NCBI GenBank assembly: GCA_947478845.1
Contig: CANJXC010000001.1
Location: 62,001 to 126,000 of the forward strand
Length of the DNA: 64,000 nucleotides
Direction of reading: 5' to 3'
Source: Spirochaetales bacterium
Lineage (GTDB): Bacteria > Spirochaetota > Spirochaetia > JABEVK01
Below, piece after piece: positions 33,551 through 41,531 of the stretch (within the stretch, counting starts at the first letter, position 1; each line of letters opens with the position of its first letter). The notes under the pieces are model-generated. The model was not told the DNA's origin and did no database searches. It saw only the letters and a list, made by a program, of their open reading frames with translations. Made by a program: the position numbers and the translations under genes.

Positions 33551-33930
33551 AAACAGGCAGACTGGGCCATCGCTTGCGAGTTTTTGCCGATTTCGCAAGA
33601 GGAAAGTCCGGGCTCCGGAGAACATGACGCCGGCTAATTACCGGGCGCTGAAAAGCGACAGAGAGTGCCACAGAAAATAGACCACCCCGAGTCTTACGGG
33701 CAAAGGGAAAGGGTGAAAAGGTGGTGTAAGAGACCACCGCACCGCCAGCGATGGTGGTGGCTCGGTAAACCTCGTCAGGAGCAAAATCAAGCAGCAGCGG
33801 AATGGTTCGTTCAACGTTGCGGGTCGGTTGCCATCGAACAGTTTCGTAAGTTACTGCCGAGACAGATGATGGTCCTAGGAAGAGGGTGACTTCTTCTCGA
33901 CAGAACCCGGCTTACAGGTCTGCCTGTTTT
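33551..33930 (+). ncRNA. rnpB: RNase P RNA, bacterial type A
   Basis: Catalytic RNA that matures tRNA 5' ends. The conserved 5' core GAGGAAAGTCCGGGCTCC begins near 33599, and the 3' core ACAGAACCCGGCTTA is at about 33901-33914; these pair to form P4 with the rest of the core. Helix P1 pairs 33551-33562 with 33918-33929. The central GGTAAACCTC-like element near 33765 also fits. The end of P1 runs into a T tract (33927-33933) that can act as a terminator. This fills the whole 389-base gap between the zinc-ribbon and TPR genes. Confidence 0.95.
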
Positions 33931-33933
33931 TTT
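33918..33933 (+). terminator. T-tract terminator at end of rnpB
   Basis: The 3' strand of RNase P helix P1 (33918-33929) ends in a run of seven T (33927-33933), so the P1 helix itself may serve as the terminator hairpin. Confidence 0.5.
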
Positions 33934-34863
33934 ATGAGACATTTTTCCAACAGACGTAGAACTAAGCCTCTGTCTATCATGACCAAAACCCTGCTCATTT
34001 TCTCATTAGTAACGATCTGTTCTGCGGGGGGATTTTGGCTAGTTAGCTCGATGAAGACTCAAGTCACAGCTGGACCAACGCAAGTGAACGTGCTGGAATT
34101 GTGGAAGAACGGAAGCTACGATGAGATCATCGCTAACGGTAAAGAACAGCTAAAGGCGGTTCCTATGGACGTAGGAACCCTGGTATTTTCAGGGTTTGCA
34201 TACTTTCACAAGGGTGTTTCTGAAGTGACCGTTGAGAAAAAACTTCCACTGATCAACCAGTCGATTATTTCTTTGCGAAAAGCTCTACTCCTTCCCGACG
34301 TACCCTTGATCCCTCAAATCCACTACATTTTGGGGAAGGCTTATTTCCATAAAGGTAAGTTTTATTCGGAACTGGCCATACTTCATCTTCAGGAGGCCGA
34401 ACGACTTGGATACTCTGCAACTGACATCAATGAGTATCTCGGTTTGTCTTATTCACTGGTGGCCCGTTACTCCGAAGCTTCGCAAGAGTTTCTCAAGGCT
34501 GTCGAAAAGTCGCCTTCGGATCTGTTATTATGGACACTCGGAGAAACTTACTTTCAGATGCAACAGATGGACGATGCCATTTCGTACCTTCATAAAGCGA
34601 TCAACAAGACCAAGGATCGGGGCTTGGAACAGCGCTGCAGGTTCCTACTTGGTGACATCTACACGAAGCAAAAAGAGTTTGATGGGGCCCAAAGCGAATA
34701 CAACACTATCCTTTCTAAAAATGAAAACTCAGCGGATGCACATTATTACCTTGGTGAAATCGAGAACCTCAAAGGGAACAAGGATGCGGCGAGGGCAGAG
34801 TGGAGAAAAGCCTTCAAGATCGACCCTCTCCACTTTAATGCCAACCAGCGACTGTTCAACTAG
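33934..34863 (+). CDS. Membrane-anchored TPR protein upstream of mreB
   Basis: A 309-residue protein with a basic N-terminus, one membrane helix at about 17-38 ([19 protein letters not shown]) and at least five TPR-like repeats, for example [59 protein letters not shown]. The start is uncertain: ATG 33934 directly follows the rnpB T tract, and ATG 33979 removes 15 basic residues; neither has a clear Shine-Dalgarno. It lies 40 bases before mreB, so a scaffolding role in the elongation complex is plausible but unproven. Confidence 0.78.
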   Translation: MRHFSNRRRTKPLSIMTKTLLIFSLVTICSAGGFWLVSSMKTQVTAGPTQVNVLELWKNGSYDEIIANGKEQLKAVPMDVGTLVFSGFAYFHKGVSEVTVEKKLPLINQSIISLRKALLLPDVPLIPQIHYILGKAYFHKGKFYSELAILHLQEAERLGYSATDINEYLGLSYSLVARYSEASQEFLKAVEKSPSDLLLWTLGETYFQMQQMDDAISYLHKAINKTKDRGLEQRCRFLLGDIYTKQKEFDGAQSEYNTILSKNENSADAHYYLGEIENLKGNKDAARAEWRKAFKIDPLHFNANQRLFN

Positions 34864-34903
34864 GCTTTTTCATGCTATTGTTCCACTGATTTCTGGGGGG
34901 GAC

Positions 34904-35947
34904 ATGGGTATTTTCAGTAACTTTTTTTCTTCATTCTCATCTGACATCGGTATTGACTTGGGCACATGCAACACTCTCATTTACCTGCGTGGAAAAGGTA
35001 TTGTGATCAATGAACCTTCGGTTGTTGCGGTAGAACGCGGCACCAAGAGGGTCGTGGCTGTTGGTACTGAAGCTAAGCATATGCTCTGGAAGACTCCCGG
35101 GGAGATTATTGCAATCCGCCCATTGCGCGATGGTGTGATTGCGGACTTGGAAACGACTGAGAAAATGATCCGCTATTTCATCCAAAAAGTTCTCCCTAAA
35201 CGCTGGTTTGTCCGACCGCGAATGGTCATTGGAGTGCCATCCTGCATCACCGAAGTTGAACGACGGGCTGTGGAAGAATCTGCCTATAAGGCAGGAGCCC
35301 GCGAGGTCAAAATCATCGAGGAATCATTGGCAGCTGCTATTGGTGCAGACATTCCAATTTTTGAACCTGCCGGTCATATGGTGTGCGATATCGGGGGCGG
35401 AACTACAGAGATTTCGGTCATTTCACTCGGTGGAATGGTTGTCACGAACGCCATTCGCCTTGGTGGCGACGAGTTCGATGAAGCGATAATTAAACATGTT
35501 CGAAACGTACACAACCTCATCATCGGTGAACAGACCGCCGAGAAACTAAAAATAAGCATTGGCAACGCAGCGCCCGATAAGACCATTGAAAAAATGGAAA
35601 TTAAGGGCACAGACGCTATTACGGGATTGCCCCGGAGACTTGAAATCGATTCGATTGAGGTCAGGGAGGCTCTTCAGGAACCTATCAATGTGGTCATTGA
35701 AGAGGTCAAAAAGACTTTGGGGCAGACTCCTCCTGAACTTGCGGCAGACATCGTCGAACGTGGCATTGTTATGACTGGAGGTGGGTCCCTTCTCAAGGGC
35801 CTCCCAAAACTCTTGGCAAAAGAAACTGGAGTTCCTGTCTTTCTGGCCGAGAACGCCCTGTACTGCGTGGCGTTAGGCGCTGGAAAGTACTTTGATCAGG
35901 CGAAGCTTAACAATAACCGCAGTCTTTATAACAATCTGAATACATGA
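34904..35947 (+). CDS. mreB: Rod shape-determining actin homologue MreB
   Basis: Bacterial actin that guides lateral cell-wall synthesis; 347 residues. ATP-binding motifs are [19 protein letters not shown] (phosphate 1), [18 protein letters not shown] (phosphate 2) and [18 protein letters not shown] (adenosine). A run of six G precedes ATG 34904 by three bases; the frame is open further upstream only as a shadow inside the TPR gene. It is the first of five overlapping genes, mreB-mreC-mreD-mrdA-rodA, with ATGA junctions. Confidence 0.97.
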   Translation: MGIFSNFFSSFSSDIGIDLGTCNTLIYLRGKGIVINEPSVVAVERGTKRVVAVGTEAKHMLWKTPGEIIAIRPLRDGVIADLETTEKMIRYFIQKVLPKRWFVRPRMVIGVPSCITEVERRAVEESAYKAGAREVKIIEESLAAAIGADIPIFEPAGHMVCDIGGGTTEISVISLGGMVVTNAIRLGGDEFDEAIIKHVRNVHNLIIGEQTAEKLKISIGNAAPDKTIEKMEIKGTDAITGLPRRLEIDSIEVREALQEPINVVIEEVKKTLGQTPPELAADIVERGIVMTGGGSLLKGLPKLLAKETGVPVFLAENALYCVALGAGKYFDQAKLNNNRSLYNNLNT

Positions 35948-36798
35948 GCAAGTCGTCCCCATTCCGGCAGTTGCTCTTCCGGTTTCACAGGGGAGCTATC
36001 CTAGTTGGACTTTTAGTTTCGTCTTCACTGTTGGTGCTATTCAACGGCACTCCAGGGGTTTCCAAGCCTCAGGAGATAGGGCTTGCAGTCCTGTCATTCT
36101 TCCAAGGAGCCGTTTCACAAACTTTCCATTGGTTTGGCCAGTCTGCAGAATCAATGGCAAGTTTTGCGGACCTCAAATCGAACTTCGATGCAGTCAATTT
36201 AAGGCTGAAGAAATACGAGGGGAATGAACGTGAGCTGGTATTGCTACGTACTGAAAACACCAGACTCAAAAAACAATTAGATTTCCATAGCAGCTTGTCG
36301 TATTTCAATGTTGCGGCTGAGATTATCGGCAAAGACCCAACTCGAGTGTACTCCTCTATGGTCATTAACAAGGGATATCTCGATGGCATTCGACTCGACC
36401 AAGCCGTCGTGGCAAATCAGAATGGCGTTCCCGGCCTGGTGGGGAAAATCACAAAGGTGAGTCTAAACTCCGCTGTTGTTCAACCCGTTCTCGATGCTAA
36501 CCTTTTCGTATCAGCGCGCATGGAGAATAGCCGTAATGAGGGCTTGGTTTCAGGGAAGGGAAGCAACGAAGATGTACTGTTGATGAGTTTTGTCAAGAAA
36601 CGCGCCGCTACTGAGATTGCTCAAGGCGACCTCGTTGTTACCTCTGGTTTGGAATCTCTCTATCCAGCCGAAATCCTTATTGGGCGGGTGAGAGGTGTCT
36701 CCAGTAAGGAGTATGAAACAAGCCTGAATATTGAGGTGGAACCGATTGTTGACTTCTCCAAGCTGGAGTACCTCTACGTTCTGAGGCTTCCATCATGA
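35944..36798 (+). CDS. mreC: Rod shape-determining protein MreC
   Basis: Bitopic scaffold of the elongasome that activates PBP2; 284 residues. One membrane helix at about 18-36 ([16 protein letters not shown]) is followed by a coiled coil ([15 protein letters not shown], about 95-120) and a beta-barrel domain containing [26 protein letters not shown] and [19 protein letters not shown]. The start overlaps the mreB stop (ATGA), and its stop overlaps mreD. Confidence 0.94.
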   Translation: MSKSSPFRQLLFRFHRGAILVGLLVSSSLLVLFNGTPGVSKPQEIGLAVLSFFQGAVSQTFHWFGQSAESMASFADLKSNFDAVNLRLKKYEGNERELVLLRTENTRLKKQLDFHSSLSYFNVAAEIIGKDPTRVYSSMVINKGYLDGIRLDQAVVANQNGVPGLVGKITKVSLNSAVVQPVLDANLFVSARMENSRNEGLVSGKGSNEDVLLMSFVKKRAATEIAQGDLVVTSGLESLYPAEILIGRVRGVSSKEYETSLNIEVEPIVDFSKLEYLYVLRLPS

Positions 36799-37307
36799 TA
36801 CGGACGGGTCTTTGGGCCTCTGTAGTGCTGGGAATACTCCTTTTGTTGCAGACAACGGTCTTGAGCTATTTTTCAATAGCAGGGGTGAAACCCGGTGTGT
36901 TGCTGATCGTTTTTGTCATTCTGGCTTCCCAAAACGGAGGTTTAGTCAGCCAGATTGTTGGTTTTATTCTCGGTCTAGCTCTCGATATGGTTACCACGGC
37001 CCCATTGGGATACAACGCCTTTCAATATGCCCTAGCTGGATACTTGTTCGGCCTGGGGAAAGGTAAGGTGTATTACGATCCTTTTGTTGTTCCTGCGCTC
37101 GTTGGCCTGCTGGCCACAATTTACTCCGCAGTTGCAGGTTTCGCCCTGTCGGAAGTTTTTCAACTCGGGTTTAAAGTTGATTCTTTCTTTCAGGTCGGAC
37201 TAGTCGTGCAGTTGGTCGTTAATCTCGTGGCGTCACCTCTTGTCTATCTTGTATTTAACTTCCTGAAACAGCGGTTTCAAGATCCACGGCGAGGTTTTGA
37301 TGGGTGA
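36795..37307 (+). CDS. mreD: Rod shape-determining protein MreD
   Basis: Integral membrane partner of MreC; 170 residues with about five transmembrane helices, including SVVLGILLLLQTTVLSYFSI, QIVGFILGLALDMVTTAPLG and the characteristic GYNAFQYALAGYLFGLGKGK loop. Divergent in sequence, as usual for MreD; identity rests on hydropathy and its position between mreC and mrdA. The start overlaps mreC by four bases, and the end overlaps mrdA by eight. Confidence 0.9.
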   Translation: MIRTGLWASVVLGILLLLQTTVLSYFSIAGVKPGVLLIVFVILASQNGGLVSQIVGFILGLALDMVTTAPLGYNAFQYALAGYLFGLGKGKVYYDPFVVPALVGLLATIYSAVAGFALSEVFQLGFKVDSFFQVGLVVQLVVNLVASPLVYLVFNFLKQRFQDPRRGFDG

Positions 37308-39153
37308 TCGGAACCTCATTTCACCTGAAAACAAAACCCCGCGTCTTATTGGCATCGGAGTTGTGTTGTCTGCGATTATTCTGTTGTACCTGATGCAACT
37401 TTTTTCAATGCAGATTATCAATAATGTCCGCTTCACTCAGGATGCGACGCAGATTTCCCAGAAGTCGGTGTCGATAACCGCCAAACGGGGTGAGATTTTT
37501 GATCGTTTTCATGAAGTTCCTTTAGTTCAGAACGTTGATTCCTTCCAGGTCAACTTCAATCCTGCAGAGGCTTCGGCCTCGGAGATTCCGAGGATTCTCT
37601 CGAGACTTAGCGTATTGCTAAGGATACCGTTCTCTCTGCTCGATCAAAAGGTGCCTGAGAGGCTCTATACTTCATTCCAGTCAATCGAACTCAGGCATGG
37701 AATCGATTACGCCACCGTTTCGCAAATAGCCGAACATCGGGACGATTTCCAGGGGGTAACGTGGGAAAGCAATCCCATACGAAATTACGTCAACATCGGT
37801 ACTTTGGCTCATGTAATTGGCTACGTTGGAAGCATCAATCAGGAAGAACTCCAGGTTTTGTATAATCAAGGCTACGGAATGCGAAGTCTCATCGGAAAAA
37901 GCGGAATAGAAAAAAACTTCGATCTGGTTCTGCGAGGAAAAGATGGAACTCGATTTCGGACGGTTGACGTGAATGGCCGCAACGTCAGCAGCAATTCGAC
38001 TGACAAAATCATTCCTGAATCGGGAAAAGATTTAGTCCTTACCATTGATAGGCGTATACAGATTCTTGCTGAGAAAGCCTTAGGACCCCGCAATGGCTCT
38101 GTTGTTGTCCTGCGGCCGGCCACCGGAGAGGTTCTGGCCATGGTGTCATATCCCTACTTTGACCCTAACAAGTTCTACACCGAGGAAGCTTCGCAAGAGT
38201 TTACGAGATTGCAGACTGACCCGACCTTTCCTTTGATCAATCGAAGCATTCAGTCGGCGTACCCTCCTGGCTCTACATTTAAAATTATAATGACGACCGC
38301 TATTCTTGGCGACAAGGTAATTGATCCGGCTAGGACTGTTGTCTGTACCGGCTCTATAGAAGTGGGAGACCGAGTGTTTAAGTGCAATAAATTAACAGGT
38401 CACGGAGTTGTAAACCTCGCCAAAGGCCTCGCACAATCCTGCAATATCTATTTCTACAAAGCTGGCTTGGAGAATCTTGGAATCGAACGTATCGACGACT
38501 ACTCCAAGAAGTTTGGATTGGGACAACTCAGCGGTATCGATGTCCCCGGGGAAATTTCCGGACTTGTACCTACCCCAAAATGGAAAGAAAAGAACTTGAA
38601 TTACCCATGGCTTGGTGGTGATACCGTAAATATTTCCATAGGGCAGGGATACTTGCAAGTCACACCGATGCAAATGGCCAATACAGTCGCAATGATCAGC
38701 AACATGGGTCGGGTGTACCGTCCTCACCTAGTCAAGTCTGTCTTCGATCCACTTACCAAGAAAGTCGAAGAAACTCAACCAGAAATCATCTACGAGAATC
38801 CACTGACTCCGGAGGTTTGGACTGCCGTCCAGAATAACATGCGGGGTGTCATTACTGAGGGTACTGCTGCTGTGGTGATCACGACAAAAGCTGTTAAAGT
38901 CGCGGGAAAAACAGGTACTGCAGAGGACGGAGGCAAAGGTTCATCCAACCATTCCTGGTTTGTCGCCTATGCCCCGTGGGATGATCCGAACCCGGAGAAT
39001 AGAATTGTCTTGGCGGTGCAGGTTGAGAAGACCAATGAATGGGAATGGTGGGCTCCCAAGGCTGCCGATATGATCTTCCAGGGCATTTTTGGCAATCAGA
39101 CCTATGAGGAAGCCGTTCAAACCCTTAAACCTTGGTACATTAACTGGCAATGA
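37300..39153 (+). CDS. mrdA: Penicillin-binding protein 2 (elongation transpeptidase)
   Basis: Class B transpeptidase that cross-links peptidoglycan during elongation with RodA; 617 residues. A membrane helix lies at about 18-38. The pedestal domain has AKRGEIFDR and IGKSGIEKNFDLVLRG. The transpeptidase has SXXK as STFK (in YPPGSTFKIIM), SXN as SCN (QSCNIYFYKAG) and KTGT (VAGKTGTAEDGG). ATG 37300 with GAGG upstream is chosen; a TTG one codon earlier is in frame. The stop overlaps rodA (ATGA). Confidence 0.96.
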   Translation: MGDRNLISPENKTPRLIGIGVVLSAIILLYLMQLFSMQIINNVRFTQDATQISQKSVSITAKRGEIFDRFHEVPLVQNVDSFQVNFNPAEASASEIPRILSRLSVLLRIPFSLLDQKVPERLYTSFQSIELRHGIDYATVSQIAEHRDDFQGVTWESNPIRNYVNIGTLAHVIGYVGSINQEELQVLYNQGYGMRSLIGKSGIEKNFDLVLRGKDGTRFRTVDVNGRNVSSNSTDKIIPESGKDLVLTIDRRIQILAEKALGPRNGSVVVLRPATGEVLAMVSYPYFDPNKFYTEEASQEFTRLQTDPTFPLINRSIQSAYPPGSTFKIIMTTAILGDKVIDPARTVVCTGSIEVGDRVFKCNKLTGHGVVNLAKGLAQSCNIYFYKAGLENLGIERIDDYSKKFGLGQLSGIDVPGEISGLVPTPKWKEKNLNYPWLGGDTVNISIGQGYLQVTPMQMANTVAMISNMGRVYRPHLVKSVFDPLTKKVEETQPEIIYENPLTPEVWTAVQNNMRGVITEGTAAVVITTKAVKVAGKTGTAEDGGKGSSNHSWFVAYAPWDDPNPENRIVLAVQVEKTNEWEWWAPKAADMIFQGIFGNQTYEEAVQTLKPWYINWQ

Positions 39154-40469
39154 GCAACCTAACCACGCGATCGACTATTCCAATTGACTCTACTCTTATT
39201 CTCGCCGTTCTGGCTTTGATAGGCATCGGGATCTTGTTTATCTATTCCAGTGGGGTGAACTCTACTGGGGTTCTTATCTCGAACGAGTATCTAAGGCAGT
39301 TGCTTTGGGCCTTCCTCGCTCTGGGAGTTCTTCTGGTCTTCTCCTACTTCAACTACAATCTGTTGCGGGATTTTAGTCTCTGGATCTATTTAGCCTGTCT
39401 CCTTCTGTTGGCATTGACCCTCGTGTTTGGAAAAGTCGTCAATGGTGCCCGTGCTTGGTTAGGTATCTTTGGTCTCGGGGGGCAACCATCGGAGTTCGCC
39501 AAGATTGCCACAATCCTTTACCTTGCCCGATTTCTGGAATCCAGACGTAACAAAATTGGAGACTGGAAGGTCTTCCTTCAGGCTTTTTTGCTTGTTGCGG
39601 TACCAATGGCTCTGATTATCAGGCAGCCTGATACCGGAACAACCCTCGTCTTCATCCCCGTCTTCCTGCTAATGCTTTTCATGGCTGGAGGGAAAGTAAG
39701 GCATTTGTTCTTTGTGGCGCTTACCGGAGTCTTTTCCATTGTGATGGCGTTGATCCCCTATGTAGAGACCATCATTTACCATGAAACCGATGGAATCGGA
39801 AGTTTACTGACCAACTGGACGACCATGGGCATAGTTTCTTCTTTCATGGTGGTAATTCTTTGCATTGCTTGGTACGGGTGGATCCGCTTCAAGAAATCCG
39901 TTTTCTATTGGATAGTATTCTTCGTGTCCATTCTGATACTCGCTCTAGCACTTTCTAGCGGGCTACGCTTAGTCCTGAAAGAATACCAGATTATGCGGTT
40001 TATCGTCTTTCTTGATCCTAGTATTGACCCTAGGGACTCAGGATGGAACTTGATTCAATCTATAACGGCGATCGGTTCCGGGGGCTTCAGCGGCAAAGGA
40101 TGGCTTGCTGGGACACAGTCACATCTGCGATTTCTTCCCATGCAGAGCACTGACTTCATCTTTTCTGTCGTCGGAGAGGAATGGGGATTCTTAGGTGGAA
40201 CGGTCATATTTGGTCTCTTCCTGACCATTCTTTTGCGGATGTTGTTCATCATGCAAAAAATCCGCGACCGATACGGGGTGATAGTCCTTGCAGGTTTCCT
40301 CGGAGTCCTGTTCACCCATGTTTTTGTAAACATTGGGATGACCGTCGGAATCATGCCTGTGACGGGGATACCTCTCTACTTTCTTTCCTACGGTGGAAGC
40401 TCACTGTTGGCTGGTTGCATCATGATGGGTATTTCCATGAATGTACACCACAGACGGTTCATGTTCTAG
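39150..40469 (+). CDS. rodA: Peptidoglycan glycosyltransferase RodA
   Basis: SEDS-family membrane glycosyltransferase that polymerises lipid II together with PBP2; 439 residues with about ten helices. Conserved segments are GARAWLGIFGLGGQPSEFAKIATILYLARF, RQPDTGTTLVFIPVF, the catalytic-loop Asp region in STDFIFSVVGEEWGF, and VNIGMTVGIMPVTGIPLYFLSYGGSSLL. It is longer than many RodA proteins (about 370), with extra helices in the middle (SSFMVVILCIAWYGW to WIVFFVSILILALAL), as in some other spirochaetes and Bacteroidetes. It ends the elongasome operon. Confidence 0.94.
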   Translation: MSNLTTRSTIPIDSTLILAVLALIGIGILFIYSSGVNSTGVLISNEYLRQLLWAFLALGVLLVFSYFNYNLLRDFSLWIYLACLLLLALTLVFGKVVNGARAWLGIFGLGGQPSEFAKIATILYLARFLESRRNKIGDWKVFLQAFLLVAVPMALIIRQPDTGTTLVFIPVFLLMLFMAGGKVRHLFFVALTGVFSIVMALIPYVETIIYHETDGIGSLLTNWTTMGIVSSFMVVILCIAWYGWIRFKKSVFYWIVFFVSILILALALSSGLRLVLKEYQIMRFIVFLDPSIDPRDSGWNLIQSITAIGSGGFSGKGWLAGTQSHLRFLPMQSTDFIFSVVGEEWGFLGGTVIFGLFLTILLRMLFIMQKIRDRYGVIVLAGFLGVLFTHVFVNIGMTVGIMPVTGIPLYFLSYGGSSLLAGCIMMGISMNVHHRRFMF

Positions 40470-40480
40470 TTCGATCGAAC
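40469..40480. repeat. 12-base perfect palindrome between rodA and the convergent gene
   Basis: GTTCGATCGAAC is self-complementary and begins on the last base of the rodA stop codon. No T tract follows, so it is not a standard terminator. The other 50 bases of this convergent gap show no terminator for either strand. Confidence 0.4.
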
Positions 40481-40530
40481 CGATTAGAAAATCCAGTTTG
40501 CAGTAGACCAAATATTCATTATACGAACTG

Positions 40531-40803
40531 TTATTCTTGGCTTTGATTCAGCCCACGGTACACGAGCACGCAAACTACTGAACTCACGAATGGCACGGCA
40601 TATTGGATAACCAATTGCAAAAAAAACGGAAAAACAGTTAAGGTCCGAAGCCAAACTTCCACGAGAGTGCCGAGGAATGCTCCGAGAATACTGAGAGCCA
40701 GGTCAATATAAATTATTCTCGAGTTCTTCGGCGAGAAAAAACGCTGGAAAACCACAGAAACCAAAAAACCAGTGACGAGCAACTGTATGGTCAGTGTGAA
40801 CAT
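40531..40803 (-). CDS. Unknown small membrane protein (about three helices)
   Basis: A 90-residue hydrophobic protein with segments FTLTIQLLVTGFLVSVVF, IIYIDLALSILGAFLGTLVEVWL and LVIQYAVPFVSSVVCVLVY. The pattern LSILGAFLGTLV faintly recalls the GlsB/YeaQ (transglycosylase-associated) small membrane proteins, but it is not convincing. ATG 40803 is chosen over the longer frame to 40848, which would overlap the lipoprotein gene. It is the last gene of the minus-strand signalling block. Confidence 0.7.
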   Translation of the reverse strand: MFTLTIQLLVTGFLVSVVFQRFFSPKNSRIIYIDLALSILGAFLGTLVEVWLRTLTVFPFFLQLVIQYAVPFVSSVVCVLVYRGLNQSQE

Positions 40804-40811
40804 ATTGTAAA

Positions 40812-41531
40812 TCAAGGCTGAATTACCACGGGGCGAATGATGCCCCACGCCACGGGCGCACTAAAGGAGCCGGCCAAAGTGGATGGGGAGAAATAGTAGC
40901 TTACAATGAATATGTCAATTTCCACGCTGGTCGTTGTTTTTGTGATCGTATTTGCCATGTCGCCAGGTAGCTCTCCACTTGCAATTGTTGTCGTAAGCGA
41001 AGAAAAACTACTGAAGGTCGATGCCTCTGATGCCTTGGACGTAGTTCTGAAAATTGCGAGCGTATCACTTTGGGTGGTACTGACAACTTCGATTACCGGC
41101 TCCACAACCGCCCCCTGAAGTCTCTGGCTCTGAAGGAAGTTGCTAAAATTGAGATTGACTGTGGTCTGATTTGATCCAACTGCGTCAATGAGAATCAGCG
41201 GTTCCTGCGACAAAACCGAGCTCCTTCCATTGAGCTTCTGGTAGCCTATCGACAACAGGTAGTCCTTGGTCGGGTTTTCTTTTGAAAGCCCCGAGTCACG
41301 TGTCAGATTGGAGAGATCAGAGCTTAAGTCAGGGTATATTTTGTAAAAAACCTCATATCCTAGGAAGTTCGTACCGACGAACCGATCTGGATCGTGCACA
41401 AGTTGAAGGAAAGTAAAATCCTGCTGCGAAAGATAGGACGTCACAACAGGAAGTTCCTGACGGTCGTAGGATTCCAGGCCGCAGGAACTAATCACGAGTC
41501 CTAAACCGAGACAACCAACGAGGCGGATCAC
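40812..41531 (-). CDS. Unknown lipoprotein
   Basis: A 239-residue lipoprotein with lipobox ISSC (Cys about residue 17). The mature part has no recognised domain; it alternates short polar strands (QTTVNLNFSNFLQSQ, VEPVIEVVSTTQSD) and appears mostly beta. Its start overlaps the adenylate cyclase stop by four bases (ATGA). The cyclase has a large periplasmic CHASE2 sensor, so an envelope partner or stimulus protein for that sensor is a reasonable but untested idea. Confidence 0.72.
   Translation of the reverse strand: MIRLVGCLGLGLVISSCGLESYDRQELPVVTSYLSQQDFTFLQLVHDPDRFVGTNFLGYEVFYKIYPDLSSDLSNLTRDSGLSKENPTKDYLLSIGYQKLNGRSSVLSQEPLILIDAVGSNQTTVNLNFSNFLQSQRLQGAVVEPVIEVVSTTQSDTLAIFRTTSKASEASTFSSFSSLTTTIASGELPGDMANTITKTTTSVEIDIFIVSYYFSPSTLAGSFSAPVAWGIIRPVVIQP

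Noticed and set aside
34406-34903. Long frame giving MreB a 166-residue N-terminal extension
   Set aside because: It is a shadow inside the TPR gene in another frame. MreB normally begins a few residues before [12 protein letters not shown], and ATG 34904 follows a run of six G.
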